A stretch of 64,000 nt of DNA from Gambelia wislizenii (Eukaryota; Chordata; Lepidosauria; Squamata; Crotaphytidae): assembly GCA_030847615.1 (NCBI GenBank), contig JAUMIR010000004.1:227210501-227274500 (forward strand), in the 5' to 3' direction. Of the stretch, positions 22,262-31,957 are shown piece by piece (position 1 is the first letter of the stretch; every line of letters begins with the position of its first letter). The notes beneath the pieces were generated by a model that saw nothing but the letters and a program-made list of their open reading frames with translations, was not told where the DNA came from and did not search any database. A program made the position numbers and the translations under genes.

Positions 22262-22630
22262 AACAACAACAACAACAGATTTATTTATATCCCATCTCTC
22301 CCATCTGGATCGGGGTCGCAAACATCATATAAACATTAAAAAACATTAAAAACAGTCCAGTACAAATGTTAAAATGACATCATTAAAACAAGCTATACAA
22401 TAACAATCCAAATTTTCGAACTATAAAATAGAAATATTAAAATAAACTTTAAAAGGAGAAAAGCATAAAATGGAGAACAGAGAGTAACAATGGAAAGTGA
22501 CAGAGTGACAACTGAGCATCCAATCTACTCTGGGAAGGCCTGCCGGAAGAGATCCGTCTTAATAGCCTTCTTAAAAGCACCCAGATCATCAAGGTCTCAG
22601 ATCTCTATTGAGCGAAAGACAGGACCATAT
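22262..22630 (-). mobile_element. LINE 3' end (L2-like), (GTT)n tail
   Basis: Minus strand: the peptide LDDLGAFKKAIKTDLFRQAF, a typical L2-like C-terminus, is followed by an A/T-rich 3' UTR, GATATAAATAAATC and (GTT)n at 22262-22277. No intact ORF. Confidence 0.65.
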
Positions 22631-22683
22631 TTTGGGGCAAGTGAGCTGTGGGTTAGGGAGCTGATTGTCATGAGGTATCTAGG

Positions 22684-22872
22684 GCCCATTCACACCGCAC
22701 AATTATAGCACTATTGTTCCACTTTAATTGCCATGGTTCTAGCCTATGAAATCTTGGGATTCTCTTTTTAGGCAGGGGCACCAGAGCACTCTAGTGCCTC
22801 ACCAAACTACCAACTCCAGGATTCCGTAGGAGGGACCCCTAATCATAGAGACATTCAGTGCAAACCGTTATT
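22684..22872. mobile_element. Foldback MITE remnant
   Basis: Same family as 35561-35784: CCACTTTAATTGCCATGG, a CCTATGAAATCTTGGGATT segment, then the opposed AACTCCAGGATTCCGTAGG. The ends are worn. Confidence 0.5.
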
Positions 22873-22964
22873 TGTAAATTTCAAAAGCATGGCTACATGT
22901 GTCCAGTCTTGTGTTAAATTTAACAAAACTGTATGAAAATGTACTACAATATCCATGCTACAAT

Positions 22965-23035
22965 TTATTTATTTATATCTCACTTTTTCCGATCCTGGGA
23001 CCTGAGGCAGCTTGTACCAAATTAAAATAAAATAC
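22965..23035 (-). mobile_element. LINE 3'-terminal scrap
   Basis: TTTATTTATATCTCACTTTT and TGAGGCAGCTTGTACCAAAT resemble the conserved 3' end of vertebrate CR1/L2-group elements, reversed. Very short. Confidence 0.4.
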
Positions 23036-23059
23036 ACCTAAAGTCTTATTATGCAGGGA

Positions 23060-23345
23060 GCCCTGGTGGTGCAGTGGTTAAAATGCCAGTAATGTAAGCC
23101 ATTATGCTGCAAGTTCGATCCCAGAGGGGTTCCAAGGTTCACTCAGCCTTCCATCCTTTTGTAGGTCGGTAAAATGAGTACCCGGCTTGTGGGGGCAATT
23201 AACTAACACACATTGGAAACCACTTAATGCAGTGTAGATGTGTAAATTGCTATCACTTAAACAATTTGTAAGCCACTTTGGGAGCCTTTGTGGCTGAAGA
23301 GTGGGGTATAAATACCTTAAATAAATAAATAAATAAATAAATATT
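23060..23345 (+). mobile_element. tRNA-derived SINE with (AAAT)n tail
   Basis: The head has an A-box-like GGTGGTGCAGTGGTTAAA and a B-box AAGTTCGATCCC, the internal RNA polymerase III promoter layout. The body ends GGGGTATAAATACC and the tail is (TAAA)n at 23316-23342. A second copy in reverse is at 44001-44273 and agrees over the whole length. Its right flank is cut by the foldback F3. Confidence 0.85.
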
Positions 23346-23350
23346 AATTA

Positions 23351-23553
23351 GTTGAGCGTCATATTTCCTTGATTTTTTCTCACGAAAGTTGATCGTGAGT
23401 AAAAATCAAGGAACTATGACGCTCAACTCTCCCCGCGGTACCACAACAGTACCGGCAGGGGCGAGCGTCATCCGAAACGGACGCTTTGCAGCGCAGCAGC
23501 CTCGCAAGCTGACGAGGCTGCTTGCGTTACTTTTTAAACGTCCGAAAAAGTCC
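23351..23553. mobile_element. Partial CpG-rich foldback element F3
   Basis: The right arm is complete, ending ACGTCCGAAAAAGTCC, the same terminus as F2 (32231-32562). The left arm is truncated at 23351. The loop has GATCGTGAGTAAAA, and the arm has CGGTACCACAACAGTACCG and the motif GTTTCGGATGACGCTC (reverse strand). The truncation point abuts the SINE tail. Confidence 0.8.
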
Positions 23554-23559
23554 TTGTTC

Positions 23560-23897
23560 TAAGGGCATAGCGAGTGAGTGCACCAGGCGTAGCTACTCAT
23601 TCTTCCCTCAGAATGTGCAGCTGCACACTGGGAAGGCAGAACCCTGTGTACACCCGCTTGTTCTGAGTTCACTAGTGGCCACACAAAAGGAAGTCAGAGG
23701 CCTGGTGCAATCACTTGTTCTGAGGTCAGAACGATTGGCTGCACGGGGGGGGGATCCAGATGGATCAGATTCGGGCTTTAGCCAACGTGGGGCACTTAAA
23801 TCCAAATGAGAGTAGTCTGAATTTCATCCAGTACATCTCCAGTGCATCTCTGGGCCAAAATAGTCTGAATTTCAATCAGATTTTACCCCCAGTGTAG
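23560..23897. mobile_element. Possible MITE fragment ending in GTGTAGACAAGCCC
   Basis: Only the right end matches the AGGGCTTGTCTACA family. It contains a direct repeat of AATAGTCTGAATTTCA-like words (23814 and 23860). The left boundary is unknown. Confidence 0.4.
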
Positions 23898-23989
23898 ACA
23901 AGCCCAAAGACATTCTTTAGTCAGTGTCTCATTTAGGAATTGTCCCTGAGGAAAGAAGCAAAGTACTGTAGCAACTATGAAGTACAGTA

Positions 23990-24236
23990 CAGTCAGCCCT
24001 CTGTATCCGTGGATTTGGCATCCACGGATTCCACCATCTATGGCTTGAAAATATTATTATTATTATTATTTTAAAAAAAACCCAAACAAACCAAGAAGCA
24101 AACCTTGATTTTGTCATTTTATATAAGGGACACCATTTTACTTTGCTGTTATATATAATGGGACTTGAGCATCCACAGATTTTGGTATCCATGGGGGTCC
24201 TGGATCCAAAACCCAGCGAATACCAAGGGCCCACTG
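23990..24236. mobile_element. 247-bp Tigger/pogo-type MITE
   Basis: TA duplication (23988-23989, 24237-24238). Ends CAGTCAGCCCTCTGTATCC and GGGCCCACTG. Internal ATTTTGTCATTTTATATAAG and a short (ATT)n at 24053-24069. Sequence from 24239 to 24660 is unassigned. Confidence 0.88.
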
Positions 24237-24669
24237 TAGAACACCACTGTAAGAATAATTTGGATAATTTGGATCACAGAATGCTAAATGAAAAGAAATT
24301 AAACAAAAGGTCTCCTCATTCCTTAGAATTCTTTACATTCTGATATTAAACTTGATATAGAGTATTTTAAGTTATAAAGTTAAAACTATCTTAACTATCT
24401 TGAATTTACAGTGAACTCACATATTTCAACAGCTGCTTTTTTTAGGGACATGGTAGTTAATCCAGTTTCTGTTTCATTGGGGTTTATGGTGTAAATATAT
24501 CCCAAGGAATATTCCATGTAAGTTCCCTAGAAACATAAGTCAAAGTGTGATTACAGTTTTATCACCATCTCTGAGTGCAACTGTGCCTGATATTTGGCTC
24601 TATTGCTTATCAAAGGTGATACACATGGCCAAGCTATCCTAGGGCAAGAGAGATGACTCCAAGGAAATT

Positions 24670-25540
24670 TGGCTATGGGTTTTCTGTGAGTTTTTTCCAG
24701 GCTGTGAGGCCATGTTCTGGAAGAGTTTATTCCTGAGGTTTCACCTGCATCTATGGCTGGCATCTTCAGAGAATTTTTGGGTAGGGGTGTGTGGGGTTTA
24801 TATACTGTGAGTCCCTGTTGGAGAGTATATGTAAATGTGTGTATTTGAATGGCTAGTTCCTGGGTGGAGATATGCAAGGAGGATTAGTGTCTGTTTGGCT
24901 AATGGTCCGTTATCTGCTAGAAATCCCCCTGTCCCTGGGTGGAGTTCATTTGCATATGTTGAGTTTTGATTTTGGTGTTTTTCAGGACTGGCAGACAGAT
25001 TTTGTTTACTTTTAGAGTTTCTTTTTTCCTGTTGAAGTTGTCCAGGTGTTTGTGGATTTCAATAGCTTCTCTGTACATTCTGACATGATAGTTGTTGGCC
25101 TGGTCCAGAATTTCGGTGTTTTTAAATAACATTTTGTGTCCAGGTTGGTTTATAACGTGTTCTGCTACTGCTGATTTTTCTGGCTGGCCCAGTCTGCACT
25201 GTCTCTCATGTTCCTTGATTCATGTTTGCACACTGCATTTAGCGGTCCCTATGTAAACTTGTCCACAGCCGCATGGTATGCGGTAAAGTCCTGCAGCTGT
25301 AAGAGGGTCTCTTTTGTCCTTCGCTGAGCGTAGCATTTCTTGGATTTTCTTGGTTGGTCTATAGGTTGTTTGGAGGTTGTGTTTCCTCATCAGTTTCCCT
25401 ATTCTATCTGTGACACCTTTGATGTACGGTAAAAATACCTTCCCCTTGCGTGGCTGTTTTTCTTCATTTCTGTGTTTTTGTCTGGGCCTGGCTACTCTTG
25501 TGATATCTGATTTGGAGTAACCATTAGCCTGTAAATTTGG
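24670..25540 (-). mobile_element. Penelope-like element, 5'-truncated
   Basis: Minus-strand remnant holding the end of the reverse transcriptase, the linker and the GIY-YIG endonuclease, followed by the terminal region with GGCTGTGAGGCCATGTTCTG. Related pieces are at 3850-4058 and 44786-45245. Part of the reverse transcriptase and the upstream repeat are missing. Confidence 0.85.
24917..25535 (-). pseudogene. Penelope-like GIY-YIG endonuclease domain
   Basis: Penelope-like elements encode a reverse transcriptase fused to a GIY-YIG nuclease that cuts the target. Readable here in order: LPYIKGVTDRIGKLMRKHN (after the reverse transcriptase), YRPTKKIQEMLRSAKDKRD (linker), the GIY-YIG signature GLYRIPCGCGQVYIG, then HERQCRLGQPEKSAVAEHV and YREAIEIHKHLDNFNRKKET, ending QMNSTQGQGDF. 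The frame is open except for one TGA in the third motif (between KCSVQT and IKEHERQ), where family members usually have arginine. CGA to TGA is a single CpG-type change. Upstream, the frame reaches about 25535. Confidence 0.87.
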
Positions 25541-25671
25541 CTATTTGCAAGGGGCTGAAAGTCTGTGCACAAGTGGGGAAGCTGTGACCTTCCAAATACT
25601 GATGTGCCACTATTCTTGTAATCCCTCATTATTAGCTGTGCTTGCAGACACTCATGGGGATTGAAAACCAA

Positions 25672-26273
25672 GGACTTTATCAGACATGGAAAATACGGTG
25701 TCATCACAATGCCACATAACCACGAAAGGGCATGTGGATCAGATGACGTCACCCTTTCACAGTTAAAAACATACCAAAACCCATCATTTTGAATTAATGG
25801 CTTAAGCCATCAATAGCTACCCTTGTTGCTTTTTTGCCAGCATGTGATGCCTCTGTCCCTTTAAATCTCGTACTTACCCTGACAATGCCCTCTTCAGCAC
25901 AAACACTTCCGGGTCAGATTGGGACATCCGGGTAATTGACAATCTTCTTCTTCTTCTTCTTCTTCTTCTTCTTCTTCTTCTTCTTCTTTTAACCTTCCCT
26001 GGGTTACTTAGGATCTTTAAAATGTGTGGGCTTTGTGCAACTTTAAATGTAGTTTTCTTCTTTTTATTTTTGAATTCCCTGCATGACAAAATCGTGCAAA
26101 ATTTCAAGCGAGGAAGTGAACGGAGCTCCGTTCACTTCCTCTTTATTGCCAGAGAGCCTTTGCTGGGAAAGGAGGTAAGTGTGGTGGTGGGGGGACATTC
26201 TTTTGCCAGCACAGAAATGGGTTTTTCTATGCCAGCAAAAGAACATTTTAAAGCTTGTAGTCTGATAAAGTCC
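25672..26273. mobile_element. 602-bp Harbinger-like MITE, copy H3, with (TTC)n
   Basis: CAA duplication (25669-25671, 26274-26276). Ends GGACTTTATCAGAC and GTCTGATAAAGTCC are exact inverted repeats. Holds a (TTC)n run at 25943-25987 where sister copies have a short T run, and a palindrome GTGAACGGAGCTCCGTTCAC (26117-26136). Confidence 0.9.
25943..25987 (+). repeat. (TTC)n microsatellite inside H3
   Basis: Fifteen clean TTC units. A polypurine/polypyrimidine tract with mirror symmetry. The arginine-rich ORF across it is an artefact of the repeat. Confidence 0.95.
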
Positions 26274-26544
26274 CAAGACTTGGAGGGCCACAGGTTTCCT
26301 ACATTTAGTTTAGGCTTGCTCACAAATATTCAATTGAGGGGGGGAAAAAACCCTGGACTGTAGTGTTGCATTTGTTGTGCCGCAGTCATATTCCAAGGGG
26401 AAACACACATTTATACACCTCTGCTTCTGTAGCTTTTCAGTGGACTTGCCACATGGCCACAAGTGGCTTCCTAAACAATAAGATTTCAAATTTTTCATAA
26501 TCCACTGTTATAAGACGGTTTGTTCCATTTATTATTTTAAGTTA

Positions 26545-26757
26545 GAATCATAGAATCATGGAGTTGGAAGAGACTTCAGGGGCCATCCAGTCCAACCCCC
26601 TAGCATGCAGGAATGCACAATCAAATCATTCCCAACAGATGGCCATCCAGCCTCTGCTTCAGTCACCTCCAAAGAAGGAAACCACCACACTACGAGGCAG
26701 TGTTTTCCACTTCTGAACAGCTCTTACTATCAGGAAGGTCTTCCTAATGTTCTTCCT
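26545..26757 (-). mobile_element. CR1 3'-end fragment
   Basis: Begins with AGAATCATAGAATCATGG, the CR1 terminal repeat, then GGCCATCCAGTCCAACCCCC and GAGGCAGTGTTTTCCACTTC, as in 7521-7740. More diverged than that copy. Confidence 0.88.
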
Positions 26758-28574
26758 AAGTTGAACGCTTATGGCTCTATGATTTGGGCATGTTTAACTC
26801 ATATGCACCGGGGATAAATGAACAAAAAGAATCTTTCATTGAGTGAATTGTGGGTTATTTTCTGACCCTAGAAAATTTGGGGGTTAATGTTAGGTTTTGC
26901 ATTGTTGTTTCATGTATACTTCTTGTATTTCATTTTGTGAACCCAACATGCAGTTCAGTGTCCCCTTCCCCCAATGGGGGCCAACCTATTGACAACCAGA
27001 ATATGTCACTTTCATTTTACTATGATGGCTCTCTAAAAAACAGTGTGGAATATTTATTTATTTATTTATTGTTCCAATACCTTACATCGACTGGGGTGGG
27101 GGAAAAACCTATGGCAAAAATCAATAATTTATTGGGACATATTTTTTTTCTTTGAGTTGTTTTTTATTTGTAGAGAAGAAACTTGGCCAGTGGCTGAAAT
27201 TAGGGGTAATTGTATACAGTTGTGCAGGTTTATACTGCAGCCCTCAGTCTATGTGAATTCTGCAACAAACATGACTTTAGGGGACCAGAATGTCCCCTTC
27301 TGGTACATAAGCTTTCTCCTTTCCTGAAGCATAATTTCCAGTACAAGTTCTTTTAAAATAACTTTGGCACTTATAGGTGTTCTAGAATCTTTCCTGCCCT
27401 TGTCCTGTCTGGCATTTATTCTGATGTTCTTCCGCCAACCAACTGCCTTTTACAATTTAATAAATTGATATGTTTGTTTAGTCAGGAAACATGCTTGTTT
27501 CCCCCATCTGTCAGGTGAGGGTTAAGTATCTACTCAGGATTGTTCTTGTCAAAGGAATTTCCTCTAGACCTGATGCTTCCATTACAAAGTGCATTTGAAA
27601 GCCTCCTGCAGCTATTGAGTTTTTATATATGTGCTGCAGATATAAATAAAGGGGGAAAAAAACGTTGGAGTGAAATCACTCACCTCTCAGAGAGGCCATT
27701 TATATTCCCCTCGGCTAGCAGAGCTGCTTTGATTACGTAATGACAGCTGGGTAGATGTATGGACTATGGCAATGGGCTGGCAGCCACTTCATTGTCAATT
27801 TCTCTTTGTTCTCTTTAGAAAGGCAAAGCACAATGGAGAGGGTTTGATCCACATGTCAGACATATGAGACACAAAAGGATGATGGGAGCTGACTGCACTG
27901 CACAATCAAAGTGTCACCAGGAATTGCTGTATTTCAGTCATACGTAACAATGGCTGGGTGGCCAGTGGTTGTGTCAGTCATAATTAGATGTTAGCACTTA
28001 AAATCACAGCCAAGTCCCATTGGTATCGTGATCGATAGACAGAGGAACAACTGTAGCAGAGGTATAGTCTCACTATCTCTCTTGAGAAGCCCCATGGATT
28101 AACCAAAAGATTAACTCTTCACTAGTTGTTGGCAGTTGCTGAAGGCTCAGGTCTGATCTCCTTCCAAGAAAAACTTCTCTGCTCTGTTTTAAATTATAAC
28201 ACAATCACTTTAGGGAACCTTTCATTTTGTAATCTTCATCATATTTAGGAGAGTCAGGAACCATTCATTTAAAAGGGCATTTAGGGTACTACTGCAATAT
28301 ATACAACACAATGCTGCTGAACTATGTACAAAGCTAAATTTAGGTTATTATCAACTAGCCGAAATGTACCCAGCAGTGCCCTTGTTTGTGCCTAATGTAC
28401 CCAAAGGGTAAGGTTGCCATGCACCAGCCTCTCCAATTGCTGCATTTAATTTGCATATTATGCATATTACCATAATTATGCATATTGTTTGTCATTCTAA
28501 TTATGCAGATTTAGCAGAGCAATAATTGCAATTTTTTAAAGCACCATGTTTAAGCCTTGGTGCCATTTTTATAG
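26758..28574. other. Repeat-poor stretch, possible conserved non-coding DNA
   Basis: About 1.8 kb with no transposon I can recognise. The part at 27400-28020 has high sequence complexity and several transcription-factor-like words (GATTACGTAATGACAGCTG, CTTTGTTCTC, ACAATGG), in the style of vertebrate conserved elements. This is an impression only. No ORF looks real. Confidence 0.35.
28445..28510. promoter_or_regulatory. Cluster of octamer (POU-type) motifs
   Basis: Within about 60 bp: AATTTGCATATTATGCATAT (28448-28467), ATTATGCATATTG (28475-28487) and AATTATGCAG (28499-28508). ATTTGCAT is the classic octamer and ATGCATAT-type words bind POU proteins. Bound factors and function are inference. 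Confidence 0.35.
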
Positions 28575-28775
28575 TAACTGCTCTTCTGAGAGAACTAGTA
28601 TAGAGTAATGTTTAGTATGCTAGACTTGGAACAAGTTCAAAATGCCTGTTTATTCATGGGCTTTATCATGTGATCTTGGGCTATCCCTACTGCTTAGCAA
28701 GTCTACCTTACATGGTTGTTGTGGGAATTAATAGCAAGGTAGTAATGTCACCATGTACATTACTGGGGTGGGGTA
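28575..28775 (+). mobile_element. MIR-type SINE remnant
   Basis: TAGTATGCTAGACTTGGAAC and AAGTTCAAAATGCC (worn B box), then TGATCTTGGGCTATCC and TTACATGGTTGTTGTGGGAA, which follow the MIR/CORE-SINE order. Confidence 0.65.
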
Positions 28776-28784
28776 GTAGTAATA

Positions 28785-28806
28785 ATAGGAATAATAATAA
28801 TAATAG
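28785..28806 (+). repeat. (TAA)n microsatellite
   Basis: Imperfect TAA/ATA repeat immediately after the MIR-type SINE. Confidence 0.7.
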
Positions 28807-29291
28807 TAAATTTTGTCACACCTAGGCACTTTTACTGTATTCTCATTAGACCAGTATGGCATTTTTGGCCATCATTCTTTTTTAATGGATGGGTAAAAAG
28901 TACGGATCCATGAAAATATTATAGGAAGCTCCTGAGCGTGACCCTTATCTGATTTGCAGGGGGAAATGCAGAAGGAAATAAGGACAAATAGGCCAGGCTT
29001 CTTTGCCTTGCACTTTGTTTCACCTAGTACCTATTTCTCTTGCTCCTGGCACCCTCCCATTGTACCCTTCACACACTCTTGCCCCTTTTCTCACTTTCTT
29101 CTCTCTTGTGCCTTCACAATGCCTCTTTCTCCTCAGCTGCACATTTCTCCCTTTCCTTGCCTCACCTTATACTTTGGAAATGCTCCACTCTCTTGCTTCT
29201 TGCACTTTACGGCTTGCACTTCCCATCCCTCCCTTCCCTTCTTGCCTCAGCTTGTGTCACCATTAGATGACCTCTCTAATTTTTTCCTGAA
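28807..29291. other. Pyrimidine-rich tract, no gene
   Basis: 29030-29260 is strongly C/T-biased on the plus strand. This leaves three overlapping ORFs open (28954-29367 and shadows), but codon content is low-complexity, without a domain. Confidence 0.4.
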
Positions 29292-29516
29292 CTGTCAACC
29301 CCTATATCCACAGATTCAGTATCCACAGTTTCACTTATCCATGTCCAAAGATATGTGTTCTCTCTAGACATTTCTAGGTGCTCCAAGTTGATTTTATGGT
29401 CAACTTCCAGCATTCTTTTCATTAAAAAGAGTAGGGGTTCTTATTATCCATGGTTTCAGGTATCACTGGGTATGTGTGTCTTGGAATGTATCCTCCATAG
29501 ATATAGGGGTTGATCT
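29292..29516. mobile_element. Tigger-type MITE
   Basis: Left GTCAACCCCTATATCCACAG, right ATAGGGGTTGATCTG followed by TA. Interior: CACTTATCCATG and TTATTATCCATGGTTTCAGG. The left TA is lost. Confidence 0.75.
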
Positions 29517-29551
29517 GTATTTTCTTAATCACCAAATTGATAACTGGATTT

Positions 29552-29762
29552 TGTGGTGGTTTTTTGTCTCATAGCACTGTTTGCCATCATGTCAGCTTCA
29601 ACTAGGGAGACCTTATGAATGAGGGACCTTCTTGAGTCCTATTCTTTAACAGCAACCCCACTCAGCAATTGCCAAGTCAGGGCCATGGCTTCCTTGATTG
29701 AGTTAATCCACCAGCAATACAGTTTTCCTCTTTTCCTACTGCCTTCAGCTTTATTGAACCTT
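29552..29762 (-). mobile_element. RTE/BovB-type LINE 3' fragment
   Basis: Plus-strand words GACCTTATGAATGAGGGACC, GCAATTGCCAAGTCAGGGC and ATGGCTTCCTTGATTGAGTT mirror the better copy at 36862-37310 (GGCTTCCTTGATTGATCTGG). Reversed C-terminus and tail of an RTE element. Confidence 0.65.
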
Positions 29763-30090
29763 ATCATACCAATGTTTCACAGATAAAAACTGGGGCACCT
29801 GTGGCCAAGCAGCATCAGAGTGTGGTCAAGAGGGCAAAAGTTATTTATGAGAGGGAATGGACATGCTATGGCAGGCTGCTGCAGTTTCACTCAGATGAAA
29901 ATCTTTGTCTATAGGGAAGGACAAGATTCTGACCCTCTCCTCTCCCCCAGCTCCGCTGAGTAAATTGAGTGCTTTGAACTTAGTTTGCACCAATTGGCAT
30001 GAGGCAGGACAAAGGGAGAAAGCAGGAATGGGAGAGAGAAACTGAGATGTTTTAAAAGCTGCTGGAAAGGGTGTAAGGGAAAAACAAGGG

Positions 30091-31957
30091 AAGCTTCCTA
30101 GATCCTTCTTTGAATTCATGGAAAATCTCTCCATGGTAGATGTATGGAGGCACCTATATAATGATGTTAGAGATTATACATTCTTCTCTGATAGGCATAA
30201 TTCTCTATCACGGATTGACATGTTTATATTATCAAGAAATATGAGAAATACTCCCAAGATCAATATCTGATCATAATATGATCAGTTTAAAGATGAAGAA
30301 TAAGAGAAGAAGCTATAATTGGAGACGTAAAGAAACTCTACTACAAGATGAGAGCATTCAGGAAAGAGTAAGGACGGCAATAAAGAATTATTTTAATGAA
30401 AATAAAGAAGGAGAAGTCTCAATTCAGAGTGTGTGGGAAGCAAGTAAGACTGTTATTAGAGGAGTATTTATGCAGATAAGTTGTGAGAGAAATAAGAGAA
30501 TAAGGGGAAAATGCAAATATTACAAGATTCAGCAAGACGGAAAGAAATGGAACTAAAAAATGACCCAACTAATATAAAAATGATTAATGAGTTAAAAATT
30601 GTACAGAACCAGATGAAAATGGATACAATACAAGAAATAGAGAAGAAGACTAGATTTATGAAGCAGAAATATTATGAGCAAAGTAATAGAATGGGAAGAT
30701 GGTTAGAGTACAGGTTGAGGAAGGCTCAGGAGAAACAACTAATATTGAAAATAAAGGATAAAAACAACCTGGTGGTAAAGGATGAAGAAATTAGGAGATG
30801 TTTCTGGGAATTTTATACAGCCCTATTCAAAAAAACGCAACTTGAGCATACAATGAAAGAAAGAATAAGAGAGTATTTAGATGAACAAAATATCCCCAAA
30901 ATAAATCCGCAACAGAGAGAAGAATTAAACAAAAGGATTACTATCACAGAGATTGAACAAGCAATTAAATCATTGAAGGCTGGTAAGACCCCAGGTCCGG
31001 ATGGTTTCTCAGCTGGTTATTACAAGACTTTTAGAGATCAGTTAAAGCTACCATTGTGTAACTTGTTCAATAGAATTATGAAAGGGGAGGAGATACCTCT
31101 CTCCTGGACAAACACAAATATAGTCTTAATATTGAAGAAAAACAAAGACCCAGAGGAGATGAGAAACTATAGACCAATCTCCCTGCTAAATACAGACTAC
31201 AAGTTATTTGTGACAATCTTGGCAGAGAGATTGAAGAAGATTCTGAATGATTGGGTAAATCAAGACCAAACGGGGTTCATTCCAGGTAGATACATGAGAA
31301 ATAATATTAGGAGAATATTAAATATTATAGAATATGGAGAAATGCACCCCCAAAAAAGATTGGGCATGCTATTTTTGGATGCCGAAAAGGCAATTGATAG
31401 TGTAAATTGGCAATTTATGGTGGCGGTAATGGAGAGAGTCAAACTAGGGGGAAACTTTATACAAGGAGTGAAAGCAATCTATAAGAAACAAACTGCTCAA
31501 ATTATAATCAACGGACAAAAGACCTCTGAGATAAAAATTGAAAAGGGAGTGAAACAAGGGTGTCCTTTATCACCTCTACTCTTTATATTGTCCCTGGAGA
31601 TATTATGTAGGAATATAAGAGAGGAAAAAAGAAATATCTGGTGTGCGAATAAAGAAACAAGAGTACAAAATATCAGCTTTTGCTGATGATATATCTCTAA
31701 CATTAGTGGACCCAGTAAGATCAATTGGTAAACTACAGGAAAAGTTGAGGGAATTTGGGGAGATATCAGGTATAAAAATAAATAAAGAAAAGACGATAAT
31801 CTTAACACAAAACTTAACAAAAAAGGAGGAAGAAGAGCTAACTAGGATAACAGATTATAAGCTACAAAGGAGAACAAGGTATTTAGGAGTGACGATAACA
31901 AATAATAACCTTGAACTAATAGAAAATAACTATAATAAAACATGGAAAGAGATTTAA
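30091..31957 (+). pseudogene. L1 ORF2: end of endonuclease and reverse transcriptase
   Basis: The endonuclease end reads FFEFMENLSMVDVWRHL, HNSLSRIDMFILS and SDHNMISLKM, with a TGA just before SDHN. The next frame (30278-30556) runs into the reverse transcriptase (30511-31686) through a frameshift. Motifs: KTPGPDGFSAGYYKTF, MRNYRPISLLNTDYKLF, QTGFIPGRYMRNNIRRIL, GMLFLDAEKAIDSVNW and KQGCPLSPLLFILSLEIL. A further frameshift near 31640 precedes the catalytic box ISAFADDISLTL. TAA at 31955 ends that frame. At least three lesions, so not functional. Low GC compared with the neighbouring CR1, as usual for L1. Confidence 0.92.

Noticed and set aside
23060..23130. tRNA gene
   Set aside because: A- and B-box-like words belong to a SINE head; no cloverleaf can be drawn and a reverse copy exists at 44001-44273.
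23316..23342. CRISPR-like array
   Set aside because: Simple (TAAA)n tail of a SINE; no spacers.
25874..26107. ORF with a long polyarginine tract
   Set aside because: It is the reverse translation of the (TTC)n microsatellite inside a MITE.
28954..29367. 137-codon ORF
   Set aside because: Lies in a pyrimidine-rich tract with three open frames, no domain, no splice context.
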